From the NCBI GenBank assembly GCA_002336115.1, contig DDEN01000022.1, forward strand, positions 1-64,000: a stretch of DNA of 64,000 nt. The letters are read 5' to 3'. The position numbers were made by a program, and so were the translations under genes. Numbering within the stretch: the first letter of the stretch is position 1; every line of letters begins with the position of its first letter. Shown here in pieces: positions 1 through 10,500 of the stretch. Source of the DNA: Chitinophagaceae bacterium UBA1953. Lineage in GTDB: Bacteria; Bacteroidota; Bacteroidia; Chitinophagales; Chitinophagaceae. The notes under the pieces are model-generated. The model was not told the origin of the DNA and ran no database searches. It worked only from the letters and a program-made list of their open reading frames with translations.

Positions 1-747
1 GCCATTGATGAAGTGCTGATGACCGAAGTTGCCAATATAAAAAATGCAGTAAACCCGAACGAAATTTTGTATGTGGTGGATAGCATGACGGGACAGGATG
101 CTGTAAGTACTGCCAAAGCATTTAACGACAGGCTTAATTTTTCAGGCGTTGTATTAACAAAATTAGATGGCGATACAAGGGGTGGTGCGGCGCTTTCCAT
201 TAAATACACGGTTAACAAACCCATCAAGTTTGTAAGCAGTGGCGAAAAAATGGAAACACTGGATGTGTTTTACCCCGACCGTATGGCGCAGCGTATCCTT
301 GGAATGGGTGATATTACGTCGCTCGTTGAAAAAGCGCAGGCGCAATTTGATGAAGAAGAAGCTAAAAAGCTGGAGAAGAAAATCCGCAAAAATCAGTTTG
401 ATTTTGAAGATTTTAAACAACAACTGCAACAAATAAAGAAAATGGGTAACCTCAAGGATCTGATGGGCATGATACCCGGTATGGGCAAGGCCATGAAAGA
501 TATTGAGATCAGTGATGATGCGTTTAAAGGTGTGGAGGCCATCATTAACTCAATGACACCGCAGGAAAGGGCAAACCCTGACCTGATTGATCAAAACCGC
601 CGCAAACGTATTGCTAAAGGCTGTGGAAAAGATATTGCAGATGTAAATGCTTTTATGAAGCAATTTGAGCAAATGAAGCAGATGATGAGCATGATGAATA
701 AAATGCCAATGGGAGGCCGGATGATGCCCGGTTTTGGCCGCCGGTAA
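1..747 (+). CDS. ffh: Signal recognition particle protein Ffh (3' part)
   Basis: GTPase of the signal recognition particle. It binds 4.5S RNA and hydrophobic signal sequences and delivers ribosomes to FtsY at the inner membrane. The frame is open from base 1, so the gene begins upstream of the window. The visible part starts in the NG domain, with DSMTGQDAV, the TKLDGDTRGGAA segment (the G4 TKLD box) and GEKME, followed by DRMAQRILGMGD. The M domain then runs to a methionine-rich end (residues around MKQMMSMMNKMPMGGRMMPG), as expected of the signal-binding groove. No terminator is visible before rpsP, but a separate promoter for rpsP lies between them. Identification is from well-known conserved motifs; only the N-terminal half is missing. 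Confidence 0.97.
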   Translation, partial: AIDEVLMTEVANIKNAVNPNEILYVVDSMTGQDAVSTAKAFNDRLNFSGVVLTKLDGDTRGGAALSIKYTVNKPIKFVSSGEKMETLDVFYPDRMAQRILGMGDITSLVEKAQAQFDEEEAKKLEKKIRKNQFDFEDFKQQLQQIKKMGNLKDLMGMIPGMGKAMKDIEISDDAFKGVEAIINSMTPQERANPDLIDQNRRKRIAKGCGKDIADVNAFMKQFEQMKQMMSMMNKMPMGGRMMPGFGRR

Positions 748-765
748 AATTATATTTTTCTTAGG

Positions 766-796
766 TTGGAATTTTGCCCATTTGGGTTTAAATTTG
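766..796 (+). promoter_or_regulatory. Bacteroidota-type promoter of rpsP
   Basis: TTG at 766-768 and TAAATTTG at 789-796 are 20 nt apart. This matches the TTG / TAnnTTTG promoter pattern of the primary sigma factor in Bacteroidota. Transcription would start near 803, giving a leader of about 45 nt before the rpsP ATG at 850. Seen in sequence; activity is inferred. Confidence 0.6.
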
Positions 797-849
797 TCGC
801 TCTATTTAAATAACCTTTATTTATTCACGCATTTAAATTTTAATTTACG

Positions 850-1311
850 ATGCCAGTTAAAATCCGACTGCAGAGACACGGGTCAAAGAAAAGACCCTTC
901 TATTTCATCGTAGTGGCAGATGCAAGAGCGCCCAGAGATGGAAAATTCATTCAGAAAATTGGTACTTACAACCCTGTTACAGAGCCTGCTGTGATCCAGA
1001 TTGATCGTCAGAAAGCTTTGGAATGGTTGCACAAAGGAGCACAGCCAACTGATACAGTTCGCAAAATCCTTTCGCAAAAAGGTGTATTGTACCTGAAACA
1101 CCTCTTACGTGGTGTTAGCCTTGGTTTATTCGATCAGGCTGTTGCAATGGAAAAATTCCAGGTTTGGCACACTGAGCATGAAGCTGCTGAAGCGAAGAAA
1201 AGAGAAGAAGCCCGCAGGGCTCGATTCAAACAGCGCAGTGGTGGTAACTACCAACGCCGTCCTATGGCTCCCAGAAGACAAGAAGGTGGTGAAGCTGCTC
1301 AGGGAGAGTAA
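850..1311 (+). CDS. rpsP: 30S ribosomal protein S16
   Basis: Small-subunit ribosomal protein that helps assemble the 5' domain of 16S rRNA. The first 80 or so residues carry the S16 core: VKIRLQRHGSKKRPFYFIVVADARAPRDG, then IGTYNP and the segment ending in VLYLKHLLRG. The protein is 153 aa, about twice the length of the core. The extra C-terminal half is charged and rich in Arg, Glu, Ala and Gln, a tail common to Bacteroidota S16 proteins. The ATG at 850 gives the canonical N-terminus. A promoter lies at 766-796 and a strong terminator directly follows, so the gene is probably monocistronic; the usual rimM/trmD/rplS neighbours are absent. Confidence 0.97.
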   Translation: MPVKIRLQRHGSKKRPFYFIVVADARAPRDGKFIQKIGTYNPVTEPAVIQIDRQKALEWLHKGAQPTDTVRKILSQKGVLYLKHLLRGVSLGLFDQAVAMEKFQVWHTEHEAAEAKKREEARRARFKQRSGGNYQRRPMAPRRQEGGEAAQGE

Positions 1312-1335
1312 TTCTGATTAAAGATTTAGTCTTCA

Positions 1336-1370
1336 TAAAAATCCCCTGCAATTATGCGGGGGATTTTTTT
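1336..1370 (+). terminator. Rho-independent terminator of rpsP
   Basis: GC-rich hairpin (ATCCCC ... GGGGGAT) around 1341-1363, followed by a run of seven T, 18-55 nt after the rpsP stop. Confidence 0.85.
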
Positions 1371-1380
1371 ATGCTTTAGA

Positions 1381-1413
1381 AACAAGAAAACCCGCTGCAA
1401 AATTTACAGCGGG
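1381..1413 (-). terminator. Rho-independent terminator of the 1436-4561 gene
   Basis: Inverted repeat CCCGCTG / CAGCGGG at 1391-1413. On the minus strand it is followed by a T-rich run, just beyond the stop of the propeller protein gene, converging on the rpsP terminator. Confidence 0.8.
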
Positions 1414-1435
1414 CTTCTGATTAAATGAATGAGAG

Positions 1436-4400
1436 TTATTTTATACCAATAACCGGCAAACTTTTTTCACGGATAAGCTGGTTAAACTTCGGCACATCTT
1501 CTGTCACAATTTTTTTCAGCTTGTTTAACTGCACATCGGCTTGCGAGCTTAATTCTGCATACACTTCTTTTACCTGTTTGCTTGGCGGATTAAATCCGCT
1601 GTTGGCCACATCAAACACACCGCTCAGCTTATCATTTAAACGAATAGGATAGTTTAACGGATCCTGCCCGCTTTTTGATTTTGTCTGGTACAAGGTTTCT
1701 TCAATTGCAGTAATGTCTTTGATAATTTCTGCTGACATGTCTTTGATTTCTTTTGGACAATCTTTTCCCTGTCTTGAGACGAAGTCGTTGATCTGTGTAC
1801 GTAGTGTGCGGATATCTTTGATTGCTTTTTGTATTTCGTTGAATTTACTTTGAACTGTTAATACAAAATTGAATTGCTCATCATACTCAGCCTGCGTCAT
1901 TTTGTAATTCGGGTCAGCCTTAATTGTAACCGGAATTTCAGCCGAGTCATTTCCAACTTTCAGCTTTGCAAAATAATTGCCGGGAGGTGCAGTGATTGAA
2001 CCGGGAGCGCCATTCCACAAAATCATTTCTTCACTTGGCTCTGCAGGAGGATACTGCATATCCCAAGAAAAAACATTTAGTCCCTTTTTTACGTCCAGTT
2101 TATCTTTTCCATCAACTGCAAATGTTTTGATTGACTTTTTGTTTTTATCCATGATCGTTACAGAAGCTTTGGTACTGTCTGTTACTTCTTTGGCATAAAA
2201 TTTTATCACGGCACCACCTGTTGGATTTTCACCAACATTTTTTGGTGTACCAAAACGTGCAGCATACGGATTCACCTGCATTCGCCATGCCGGATTAACA
2301 TCAAACACAAACAATTTTTTTGCTGCAATATCATTTTTCAATTGCTGCAACACTGTTAAATCATCCAGTATATAAATACCCCTGCCCTGTGTTGTAATGA
2401 TGAGATCATTTTCTTTAATGGTCATATCTGTAACTGGTACAACTGGCATATTAAGTTGAAAAGATTTCCAGCTTTCACCTGCATCAAATGAAATGTACAT
2501 CCCAAATTCAGTACCTGCGTATAATAACCCTGCACGTTTATGATCGGCACGGATAGCTCTTGTGAAATGCATTTTATTAATGCCGGTTGTAATCAGCTTC
2601 CATGTTTTACCATAGTCTTCTGTTTTATAAACATAAGGAGTATAATCATCCAGTTTGTATCTTGTTCCAGCGAAATAAGCAGTTCCTTTTTTAAACGGAT
2701 CAACATCCACACAATTCCACATCATTAACTTAGGTGCATCTTTGGGCGTTACATTTTCCCAGTTTTTACCACCATCTTTACTTACATAAATCAAACCATC
2801 ATCGCTACCGGTCCACAGTACATCTTTTTCAATAAAACTTTCAGTTGCTGTGAAGATGGTGCAGTAATATTCAACACTTGTGTTATCCTGTGTAATTGGT
2901 CCGCCGCTTGATTTTTGTTTTGATTTATCATTGGTGGTTAAATCGGGCGAAAGAGCTGTCCATGTTTGTCCTTCATCTTCTGTTGCAAACAAAACGTTTC
3001 CTGCGCAATACAACTTCTTTGGGTTGTTGGGTGAAAAGAAAACGGGGAAGTTCCATTGAAAGCGATATTTCTGTATATCAGCGCCGGCACCCATCGGGTT
3101 ATCGGGCCAAACAGTGATAGCCCTATTCTCTCCTGTTTTATGATCGAGGCGTGATAAATAACCACCATAGTTACCACCATAAACAATATCAGGATTATTT
3201 GGATCAGCAACCACATAACCACTCTCCGCTCCTGCTGTTGATTCCCAATCCTGTTCTGTAATTCCGGCACCGGTTGTTCTGCTTTTTATCCGTACGGTTG
3301 AATTGTCCTGTTGTGCTGCAAGAATGCGGTAAGGAAAACTGTTATCAGTTGATACTCTGTAAAACTGTGCAGTGGGTTGATTGTAATAAGTACTCCAGTT
3401 GTTACCTCCGTCAAAGCTAACCTGTGCGCCACCATCATCAGCAACAATCATACGATCACCGTTTTCAGGATCAATCCATAAATCATGATGATCGCCATGC
3501 GGTGTTCTTAAACTTTGGAATGTTTTTCCTCCATCCCTGCTGCGCATGAAATTTACGTTGGGGCAATACACCACATCCGGATTCTTTGGATCAACAAATA
3601 CTTTACTGTAATACCATGCACGCTGGCGGATGTTGTTATCACTGCTCATGAGTTGCCAGGTTTCGCCGGCATCATCGCTGCGGAACAAGCCGCCATTGGC
3701 ATTTTCAACCAAAGCATAAATACGTTCGGGTGATGAAGGCGCAAAAGCAACACCCACAATTCCCCACACTCCTTTTGGTAACCCTTTTTTTGCTGAAACA
3801 TTTGTCCAAGTTTCACCTCCGTCAACTGACTTATACAAACCACTTCCTTCGCCACCACTTTCTAAACTATGTGGTGTGCGAATCACCCGCCATGTACCTG
3901 CATACAGTACAGAAGGATTACCCGGCTCCATCACCAAATCAGATGCACCTGTTTGATTATTAACAAACAAAGTGCGTTTCCATGTTTTACCGCCATCGGT
4001 TGTTTTGTACACACCACGTTCTTCGTTGGGGCCAAACAAATGCCCCATTACGGCCACCCACACCACATCGGGATTGCGGGGATGAATCACAACACGTATG
4101 ATGTGACGGCCATCTTTCAACCCAAAATTCTTCCATGTTCTTCCACCATCATCACTGCGCCACATGCCCCCCAAACCTTCACTTACATTTCCACGCATGG
4201 TGTTTTCGCCTTCGCCTACATAAATAATATTTTCATCGGATGGAGCAACTGCAACTACACCAATGCTGCCACCAAAATATTTGTCGCTGATGTTTTTCCA
4301 GTTACTACCACCATCGCTTGTTTTCCACACACCACCACCTGTGGCACCCATGTAAAAAGTGGTTTTACTTTTAAAACTGCCGGTTACTGCACCGCTTCTT

Positions 4401-4561
4401 CCACCACGGTATGGCCCAATGGAACGGTACTTTAATGAATTGTAAATAAGCTCATCGCCATTCGCAGCTACAGGAACAGCCACGTTTTTTTTCTGAGCGA
4501 ACGAAACAGATACTATGCACAATGTGCAGGAAAGAAATAACAGTCTTCTCATGTCAGTCAA
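1436..4561 (-). CDS. Secreted BNR/sortilin-type propeller protein
   Basis: Large secreted protein of 1041 aa with a Sec signal peptide (about residues 1-22, ending FAQ). Roughly residues 40-760 contain many Asp-box (BNR) motifs of the S-x-D-G-G-x-T-W type, for example SDDGGRTW, TTDGGKTW, SVDGGETW, SKDGGKNW and SFDAGESW. These indicate one or two ten-bladed propellers like the VPS10/sortilin N-terminal domain. The last 270 residues look like a beta domain followed by a helical segment. Such proteins are often labelled glycosyl hydrolases, but Asp-boxes are structural and I see no catalytic signature. A paralogue of similar length and architecture lies at 7527-10604. Start: the ATG at 4561; a second ATG at 4552 is possible. 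Ligand or substrate unknown. Confidence 0.85.
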   Translation of the reverse strand: MTDMRRLLFLSCTLCIVSVSFAQKKNVAVPVAANGDELIYNSLKYRSIGPYRGGRSGAVTGSFKSKTTFYMGATGGGVWKTSDGGSNWKNISDKYFGGSIGVVAVAPSDENIIYVGEGENTMRGNVSEGLGGMWRSDDGGRTWKNFGLKDGRHIIRVVIHPRNPDVVWVAVMGHLFGPNEERGVYKTTDGGKTWKRTLFVNNQTGASDLVMEPGNPSVLYAGTWRVIRTPHSLESGGEGSGLYKSVDGGETWTNVSAKKGLPKGVWGIVGVAFAPSSPERIYALVENANGGLFRSDDAGETWQLMSSDNNIRQRAWYYSKVFVDPKNPDVVYCPNVNFMRSRDGGKTFQSLRTPHGDHHDLWIDPENGDRMIVADDGGAQVSFDGGNNWSTYYNQPTAQFYRVSTDNSFPYRILAAQQDNSTVRIKSRTTGAGITEQDWESTAGAESGYVVADPNNPDIVYGGNYGGYLSRLDHKTGENRAITVWPDNPMGAGADIQKYRFQWNFPVFFSPNNPKKLYCAGNVLFATEDEGQTWTALSPDLTTNDKSKQKSSGGPITQDNTSVEYYCTIFTATESFIEKDVLWTGSDDGLIYVSKDGGKNWENVTPKDAPKLMMWNCVDVDPFKKGTAYFAGTRYKLDDYTPYVYKTEDYGKTWKLITTGINKMHFTRAIRADHKRAGLLYAGTEFGMYISFDAGESWKSFQLNMPVVPVTDMTIKENDLIITTQGRGIYILDDLTVLQQLKNDIAAKKLFVFDVNPAWRMQVNPYAARFGTPKNVGENPTGGAVIKFYAKEVTDSTKASVTIMDKNKKSIKTFAVDGKDKLDVKKGLNVFSWDMQYPPAEPSEEMILWNGAPGSITAPPGNYFAKLKVGNDSAEIPVTIKADPNYKMTQAEYDEQFNFVLTVQSKFNEIQKAIKDIRTLRTQINDFVSRQGKDCPKEIKDMSAEIIKDITAIEETLYQTKSKSGQDPLNYPIRLNDKLSGVFDVANSGFNPPSKQVKEVYAELSSQADVQLNKLKKIVTEDVPKFNQLIREKSLPVIGIK

Positions 4562-4904
4562 TTTGTAGTTGAAAAGTACGAAGGAATGAGTTGCTTTGCA
4601 GAATTGATTTCTTCATTTTGATGAATGGACTCATTTTCATTTAAACCGCATGACCCTTTTATATAATTTGTCATTTCTTTATAAGTACAGCAATTCAAAA
4701 CGGCATGTCGTTTGAACAATTATTTTTTTTGAATCTAACTGCTGCTCATCCTTTCATTTTACCATCTGTCAGCTAATTGTTTAAACAACAAAACTCACAT
4801 GGAGTAAAACGGATGAATGGTATCCCATCAGTCCATATTTTTCTTTGTTGAACGGTAACCTTTTTAGCTTTCGCTTCGTATTAACCAAAAACCTGTTCGC
4901 AAAA
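4562..4904. other. Divergent intergenic region
   Basis: 343 bp between two divergent secreted-protein genes. It holds no convincing gene. A near-palindrome TTCAAAACG / CGTTTGAA lies at 4694-4716 and could be an operator. No clear TTG / TAnnTTTG promoter pair was found for either gene. Confidence 0.5.
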
Positions 4905-7412
4905 ATGAAACGACTAACGCTTTTTGCTTTAATAACTTTTTTTGCTGCAACTTCATTGCATGCACAAACCAATAAAACGGAATTTAAAAAAGAAAAAGCG
5001 GAGCCAAGAAGCCTTCCTGCAAAACGCACAACGCATAAAGTAAAGATTGATGGTTTGCTGAACGACAGTGCGTGGCGTGATGCTGCTATTGCAACAAATT
5101 ATATTGAGTTTCGCCCAAAAGTTGGAAGACCAGATGATGATGAAACAAAAACAGTGACCTATTTAATGTACGATAACGAAGGATTTTATTTCGGGGGTTA
5201 CTGTTATGAAAGAAGCAAAGACAGTATAACAACCGAGCTGATTGGGAAAAGAGATGGCTTTGGAACGAACGATTATATCGGCATTATCATCGACACCTAT
5301 AAAGATCACTTAAACGGTTTTGAGTATTTTGTAACACCTCTCAATGAACAATGGGATTCAAAAATGTCGCCGGTTAATAGCAATGGCAGCAATGAGGATT
5401 TTTCATGGAATGCTGTATGGAAAAGTGGTGCGGTTATTCATGACAACGGATGGAGTTTTGAAATGTTTATTCCGTACAGCGCCATCCGCTTTGGCAAAAA
5501 CAATATACAGGACTGGGGAATTAACATGACACGCCGCAGGCAAAAAACAGGACAGCAAAACACCTGGAATCCTATTGATCCGAATGTAAATGGTTTTTTA
5601 ACACAGGAAGGTTACTGGACCGGAATAGCAGACATTAAGCCGCCTGTGCGTTTACAACTGTCGCCCTATTTTTCGGTATATGCAAATAACTACCCGGTTA
5701 ACCAACCGGGTGTAAAAAACACTACAACGCTGCTAAATGGAGGTCTTGATCTGAAATATGGCTTAAACCAGGCATTTACACTTGATGCAACATTAATTCC
5801 TGATTTTGGCCAGGTACAAAGTGATAACCAGGTGCTAAACCTTTCGCCATTTGAAGTACAGTATAACGAATACAGGCCATTTTTTACCGAAGGAACTGAA
5901 TTGTTCAGCAAAGGAGGCTTGTTTTATTCAAGACGAATTGGCGGAACACCGTTTCACTATTATGATGCAATAAATGCTGTTGGTGCAGATGAGCAGATGC
6001 TGAAAAATCCATCTCAATCAAAACTAATCAATGCCACAAAAATTTCAGGTCGTACACAAAAAAAATTAGGCATTGGTTTTTTAAATGCCATTACACAAAC
6101 CCAATATGCACAGATCGAAAATCTCAATACAAAAGAGAGCAGGAAATTTTTAAACGATCCGCTTACCAACTACAACGTATTTGTTCTTGACCAGGCAATG
6201 AAACACAATTCAAGTGTTACACTCATTAATACAAATGTGATGCGTTCAGGAACAGATTACGATGCAAATGTTACTGCAGGGTTATTTGATTTAAACGATA
6301 AAAGCAACACCTGGAATATTGGCGGAAAAATTGCAGTAAGCCAGTTGTACGGCACCACAACCAACGGAAAAACAGATGTAGGCTATAATCATAATTTTTA
6401 TTTCGGAAAAGTAAGTGGCAAGTTCAATTTTAATGTTTACCAGGAACTGATGGACAAGAAATATACAAACCAGGATCTTGCATATTTCACAAACAACAAT
6501 TACATCAATCATGGTGTTTGGGCCGGTTATAGCTGGATTGAGCCAAAAAAATGGCACAACCAGATGCGGCTCAATTTTAACGGGTTTATCAGTCAGCTAT
6601 ATGCTCCTGTAACAGGTGTAAGTGAGAAATACCAAATGGCCAACATGAATGTAAACTTTAATGCACAAACAAAGAAACTCTGGTGGGTTGGCGGATTAAT
6701 TGGAGCAAGAACAAATGAAAATGATTTTTACGAACCAAGAAAAAGTGGCTACTATTTTCAACGCAAAGGAAGTATTTCTTACGACGTATGGATTAACAGC
6801 AACGAGGCAAAAAGATATTCATTCTATGCTGAATTGTTTGGACGCAATTATCTTAATTTCTACGGCAGTTCATCGTTTGACATCAGTTTAAAACAAAGTT
6901 ACAGGGTGAATAAGAAACTGACCATTACTCAATCGGTTGAATGGATGCCACAGGTAAACAACATTGGTTATACAAAAAGAGATACGTTAACAGATAATGT
7001 AATTTTTGCCCGCCGGAAACGCAATACGTTTGACAACATTCTAAACGTTAAATACAGCTTTACCAATAAAATGGGAATTACTTTCCGTATGAGGCATTAC
7101 CTGAGCTATGTTGACAACAAAGAATTTTTTAAGCTTGAAAACAACGGCCAGGTTACAAAAGACCCAACGGCATTTAACGACAATCAGAATGTAAATTTCT
7201 TTAACATTGATATGGTTTATACATGGGAGTTTGCACCTGGCAGTTTCCTGAACGTTGTTTGGAAAAACAATATCTATACATCAAGCAAAGTGATTGAACG
7301 TGATTATTTTAAAAACTTAGGCGATACATGGCAATCCGATCAGAACAATAATCTTTCCATTAAGTTGATTTATTTTCTCGACTACCAGAATATAAAAAAA
7401 TGGATGAATTAA
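4905..7412 (+). CDS. DUF5916 protein with CBM9-like N-terminal domain
   Basis: Predicted outer-membrane-associated protein, about 835 aa. The start is placed at the ATG at 4905 because it gives a clean Sec signal peptide (MKRLTLFALIT ... LHAQ). An upstream non-ATG extension would bury it. Residues about 45-210 resemble a family 9 carbohydrate-binding-like domain (KIDGLLNDSAWRDA, then YLMYDNEGFYFG). The rest has alternating beta strands ending in repeated aromatic/polar patterns typical of DUF5916, which is thought to form a beta barrel. Flanked by two BNR propeller paralogues, which suggests a shared envelope role in handling extracellular polymers or peptides; that is inference. No catalytic residues recognised. 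Confidence 0.8.
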   Translation: MKRLTLFALITFFAATSLHAQTNKTEFKKEKAEPRSLPAKRTTHKVKIDGLLNDSAWRDAAIATNYIEFRPKVGRPDDDETKTVTYLMYDNEGFYFGGYCYERSKDSITTELIGKRDGFGTNDYIGIIIDTYKDHLNGFEYFVTPLNEQWDSKMSPVNSNGSNEDFSWNAVWKSGAVIHDNGWSFEMFIPYSAIRFGKNNIQDWGINMTRRRQKTGQQNTWNPIDPNVNGFLTQEGYWTGIADIKPPVRLQLSPYFSVYANNYPVNQPGVKNTTTLLNGGLDLKYGLNQAFTLDATLIPDFGQVQSDNQVLNLSPFEVQYNEYRPFFTEGTELFSKGGLFYSRRIGGTPFHYYDAINAVGADEQMLKNPSQSKLINATKISGRTQKKLGIGFLNAITQTQYAQIENLNTKESRKFLNDPLTNYNVFVLDQAMKHNSSVTLINTNVMRSGTDYDANVTAGLFDLNDKSNTWNIGGKIAVSQLYGTTTNGKTDVGYNHNFYFGKVSGKFNFNVYQELMDKKYTNQDLAYFTNNNYINHGVWAGYSWIEPKKWHNQMRLNFNGFISQLYAPVTGVSEKYQMANMNVNFNAQTKKLWWVGGLIGARTNENDFYEPRKSGYYFQRKGSISYDVWINSNEAKRYSFYAELFGRNYLNFYGSSSFDISLKQSYRVNKKLTITQSVEWMPQVNNIGYTKRDTLTDNVIFARRKRNTFDNILNVKYSFTNKMGITFRMRHYLSYVDNKEFFKLENNGQVTKDPTAFNDNQNVNFFNIDMVYTWEFAPGSFLNVVWKNNIYTSSKVIERDYFKNLGDTWQSDQNNNLSIKLIYFLDYQNIKKWMN

Positions 7413-7450
7413 AATAAAGAAGCCCGTCAATGCTGACCGGCTTCTTTATT
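7413..7450. terminator. Bidirectional terminator
   Basis: Perfect 12-bp inverted repeat AATAAAGAAGCC / GGCTTCTTTATT with a 14-nt loop, immediately after the DUF5916 stop. A-rich on one side and T-rich on the other, so it can serve both converging genes. Confidence 0.8.
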
Positions 7451-7526
7451 GTTCAGGTATTTTTTAAAATAGAATTTCTCTGTTAAACCGCTGCCAGTGT
7501 TGAAAACGGCTGACAGGGTTTTAAAC

Positions 7527-10500
7527 TTATTTATCCTTCGTTCGCTTCACTTCTGCCTTTTTCATTTTCTCTTTTGCAATTGCTTCCATTACTTTTTTCT
7601 CAAACTGTTGTTTCAGTTCTTCATTCTTCTGTTCAGCTTTTGCCAGTTCTGTTTTTAATACTTCCGCTCTTTGCAACTGAAGATTGCTTGGTCTTGCTTC
7701 CTGTCCAACAACTGCACCATAAACTTCGCTGATATCGCTACGTAAACGTTTCAGATCGCCGGTGCCCTTCATCATTGGAGGCACAAGCGTTAAACGGAAC
7801 TCTTCCAGTTTATTCCAGTAATCCTGCAGCAATGTTTTTGTTTTCTTGTTTGAAGCAGAATCGATGTTCTTCTTCAGCAATGTTTGTGTTACATTAATAC
7901 TGTCAACCAGTTTTGCAAGACGTTCATTCATTTCATAAAGCTCCATTCCTGTTTTGTATTGCAATTCCCGGTCCTGAATTGTAAACTCCTTGTTTTTTTC
8001 ATCATGCAGCAGTTTAATGGTTTGAGAATATTCTTTGCCATTCACTTTCATTTTAATCACATAATCGCCCGGCAAAACCTGTGGTGCCGAAAATGCAGCC
8101 ATTTCCACCTGGTTACCACCTTTTGCAGTTTTTGGTGGTGCAATGCGCTGGTTCCATACAACTTTATTATAACCCTTCCTGTTGCTTGGTGATAATTTTT
8201 GCAGCAGTTTGCCATTTTTATCGTAAACCTCCATCTGAATTGTATTTGCTCTTTCTTTCATGTAATACTGAATTGGTGTTATTACTGAAGAAACTCCGCC
8301 ATTCCAATCGCCGCTTGCATTTGGGAACTGACCGGAGTATTTGCCCATTGTAAGCGTAACAGGTTTATCGTTCAACAAAACAACATCATTATTTGCCACT
8401 TCAGGTGTAATGGTACGCATGGGCGAAATATTTTCAACAATAATAATTCCTCTGCCATGTGTAGCCAGCAGCAGATCGTTTGTTTCTTCCTGAATTTTAA
8501 TATCACGAACAAGGCTATACCATGGAATATTGTTTTTCATCCTGAACCATTCTTTACCGCCATCAACACTTGCAAACAAACCCATTTCTGTTCCCGCAAA
8601 CAACAGGTTTTTATTCACCACATCTTCTTTTATTTTATGCGCAAAACCTGTAAACTCTTTGCTCTCAAATTTCATCCATGTTTTGCCCATATCATTACTC
8701 ACTGCAATATAAGTCTGATGATCGCCGTACATGTGATTATCAAATGTTGCATACACTGTATTCTTATCATACTTTGAAGGCTCAATACTGCTTACCCATG
8801 TTTGCTTTGGAATACCTGCCGTTGCATAATTAGCTGCAACGTTTGTCCATGTTTTACCTGCATCAGTTGTGAATTGCAGGTTACCATCATCTGTACCAAC
8901 CCAAACCATATTTTCATCAAGAGGCGATTCGGAAATGGTGAAGATGGTGCAATGATTTTCTGCACTGGTAACATCCATACTCAAACCACCACTTTTTTCC
9001 TGTTCCTGTTTGCGTTTATCATTCGTTGTAAGATCAGGCGAAATTTTTGTCCAGCTTGCACCATGATCGGTGCTCTTGTACAGGTATTGAGCACCTGCAT
9101 ATAAGTTTGCTATATTTTTTGAACCGGTTACAATTGGAGTGTTCCAGTTGTAACGGAGTTTTTCATCACCTGCTGCAGCTTGTGGCTGAATAAATACACT
9201 TGTTCCCTTTTTTATATTAATCCTCGACATGTTTCCTCCCTGGTATTCTGCATAAGCAAAATCAGGATCGGTTGCATCGGGTTGTACCCAAAAACCATCA
9301 CCACCCATTATGGCCTGCCAGTTACCATTCAACACACCGCCGGGAAAAGCACTGGGCGCAACCCAGCTACCGTTATCCTGCAAGCCTCCGTAAATACGGT
9401 ATGGCTCCTGTGTATCTGCACTAACATGATAAAACTGCCCAACAGGAAGATTGTTGCAGAACTTCCATGTTGCCCCACGATCCAGACTAAAGTAAACACC
9501 GCCATCTGTTCCAACATACATAAGATTGGTGTTTGCAGGATTAATCCATAAAGCATGCATATCGCTATGTACCCATCCACCATCGTTACTTGCATCTGCA
9601 AAAGAATATCCACCATCACTTGAATAAGAAAAACCTGTTGCAGGACGATAAACCCGTTTGGGATCCTTGGGATCTACTTCAAGTGTTGAAAAATAAAATG
9701 GTCGTGAAACGATGTTGCTTGTTGCACTTTGCTGCTTCCATGTTTCTCCTGCATCTGAAGAAATATACAAACCGGTATTTTCACTTTCAACAATTGCCCA
9801 GAGATTTTGTGGCGCTGATGGAGCCAAAGCGATAGCTACACGACCGAAAGGTTTTTTGGGCAACCCGTTGGTTAATTCTTTCCATGTTTTTCCAGCATCA
9901 GTTGATTTGTATATACCGCTTCCGCTACCACCGCTGTTGAATGCATACGGATAACGGCGAAACTCCCACGACGTTGCGTAAAGAATATTTGAGTTGCCAG
10001 GATCAATTTCAACATCGGCTACTCCTGCTTTTTCACTGATGAATAAAATCTTTTCCCATGTTTTACCAGCATCAGTTGATTTATATAAACCACGATGTTT
10101 ACTATCGCTCCACAATGCACCAGGTGCTGTCACATAAATAACAGATGAGTTGGCCGGATCAACAATTATTTTTGAAATATGCTCGGTACTATCGAGACCA
10201 ATCTTTGTCCAGTTATCACCTCCATCAGTTGATTTATACATACCATCTCCTATAGAAACAGAGTTACGCATATTGCTTTCACCTGTACCAACATAAAGAA
10301 TCTTTGGATTTTTTTGGTCAACCGCAATTGCTCCAATACTTTGAACATACTTATCAAAAATTGGTTTGAATGACGCTCCTGCATTGGTTGTTTTCCAGAT
10401 ACCGCCACCGGCAGTACCAATGTAAATGGTTTTGCCTCCATCGGATTCCACACCTTTAATATCGGTAATACGGCCACTCATTGTACCGGGGCCAAGATGG

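Noticed and set aside
3869..4435. 188-codon plus-strand frame inside the first propeller gene
   Set aside because: A shadow of the long minus-strand gene, whose Asp-box repeats and signal peptide fix the true coding strand.
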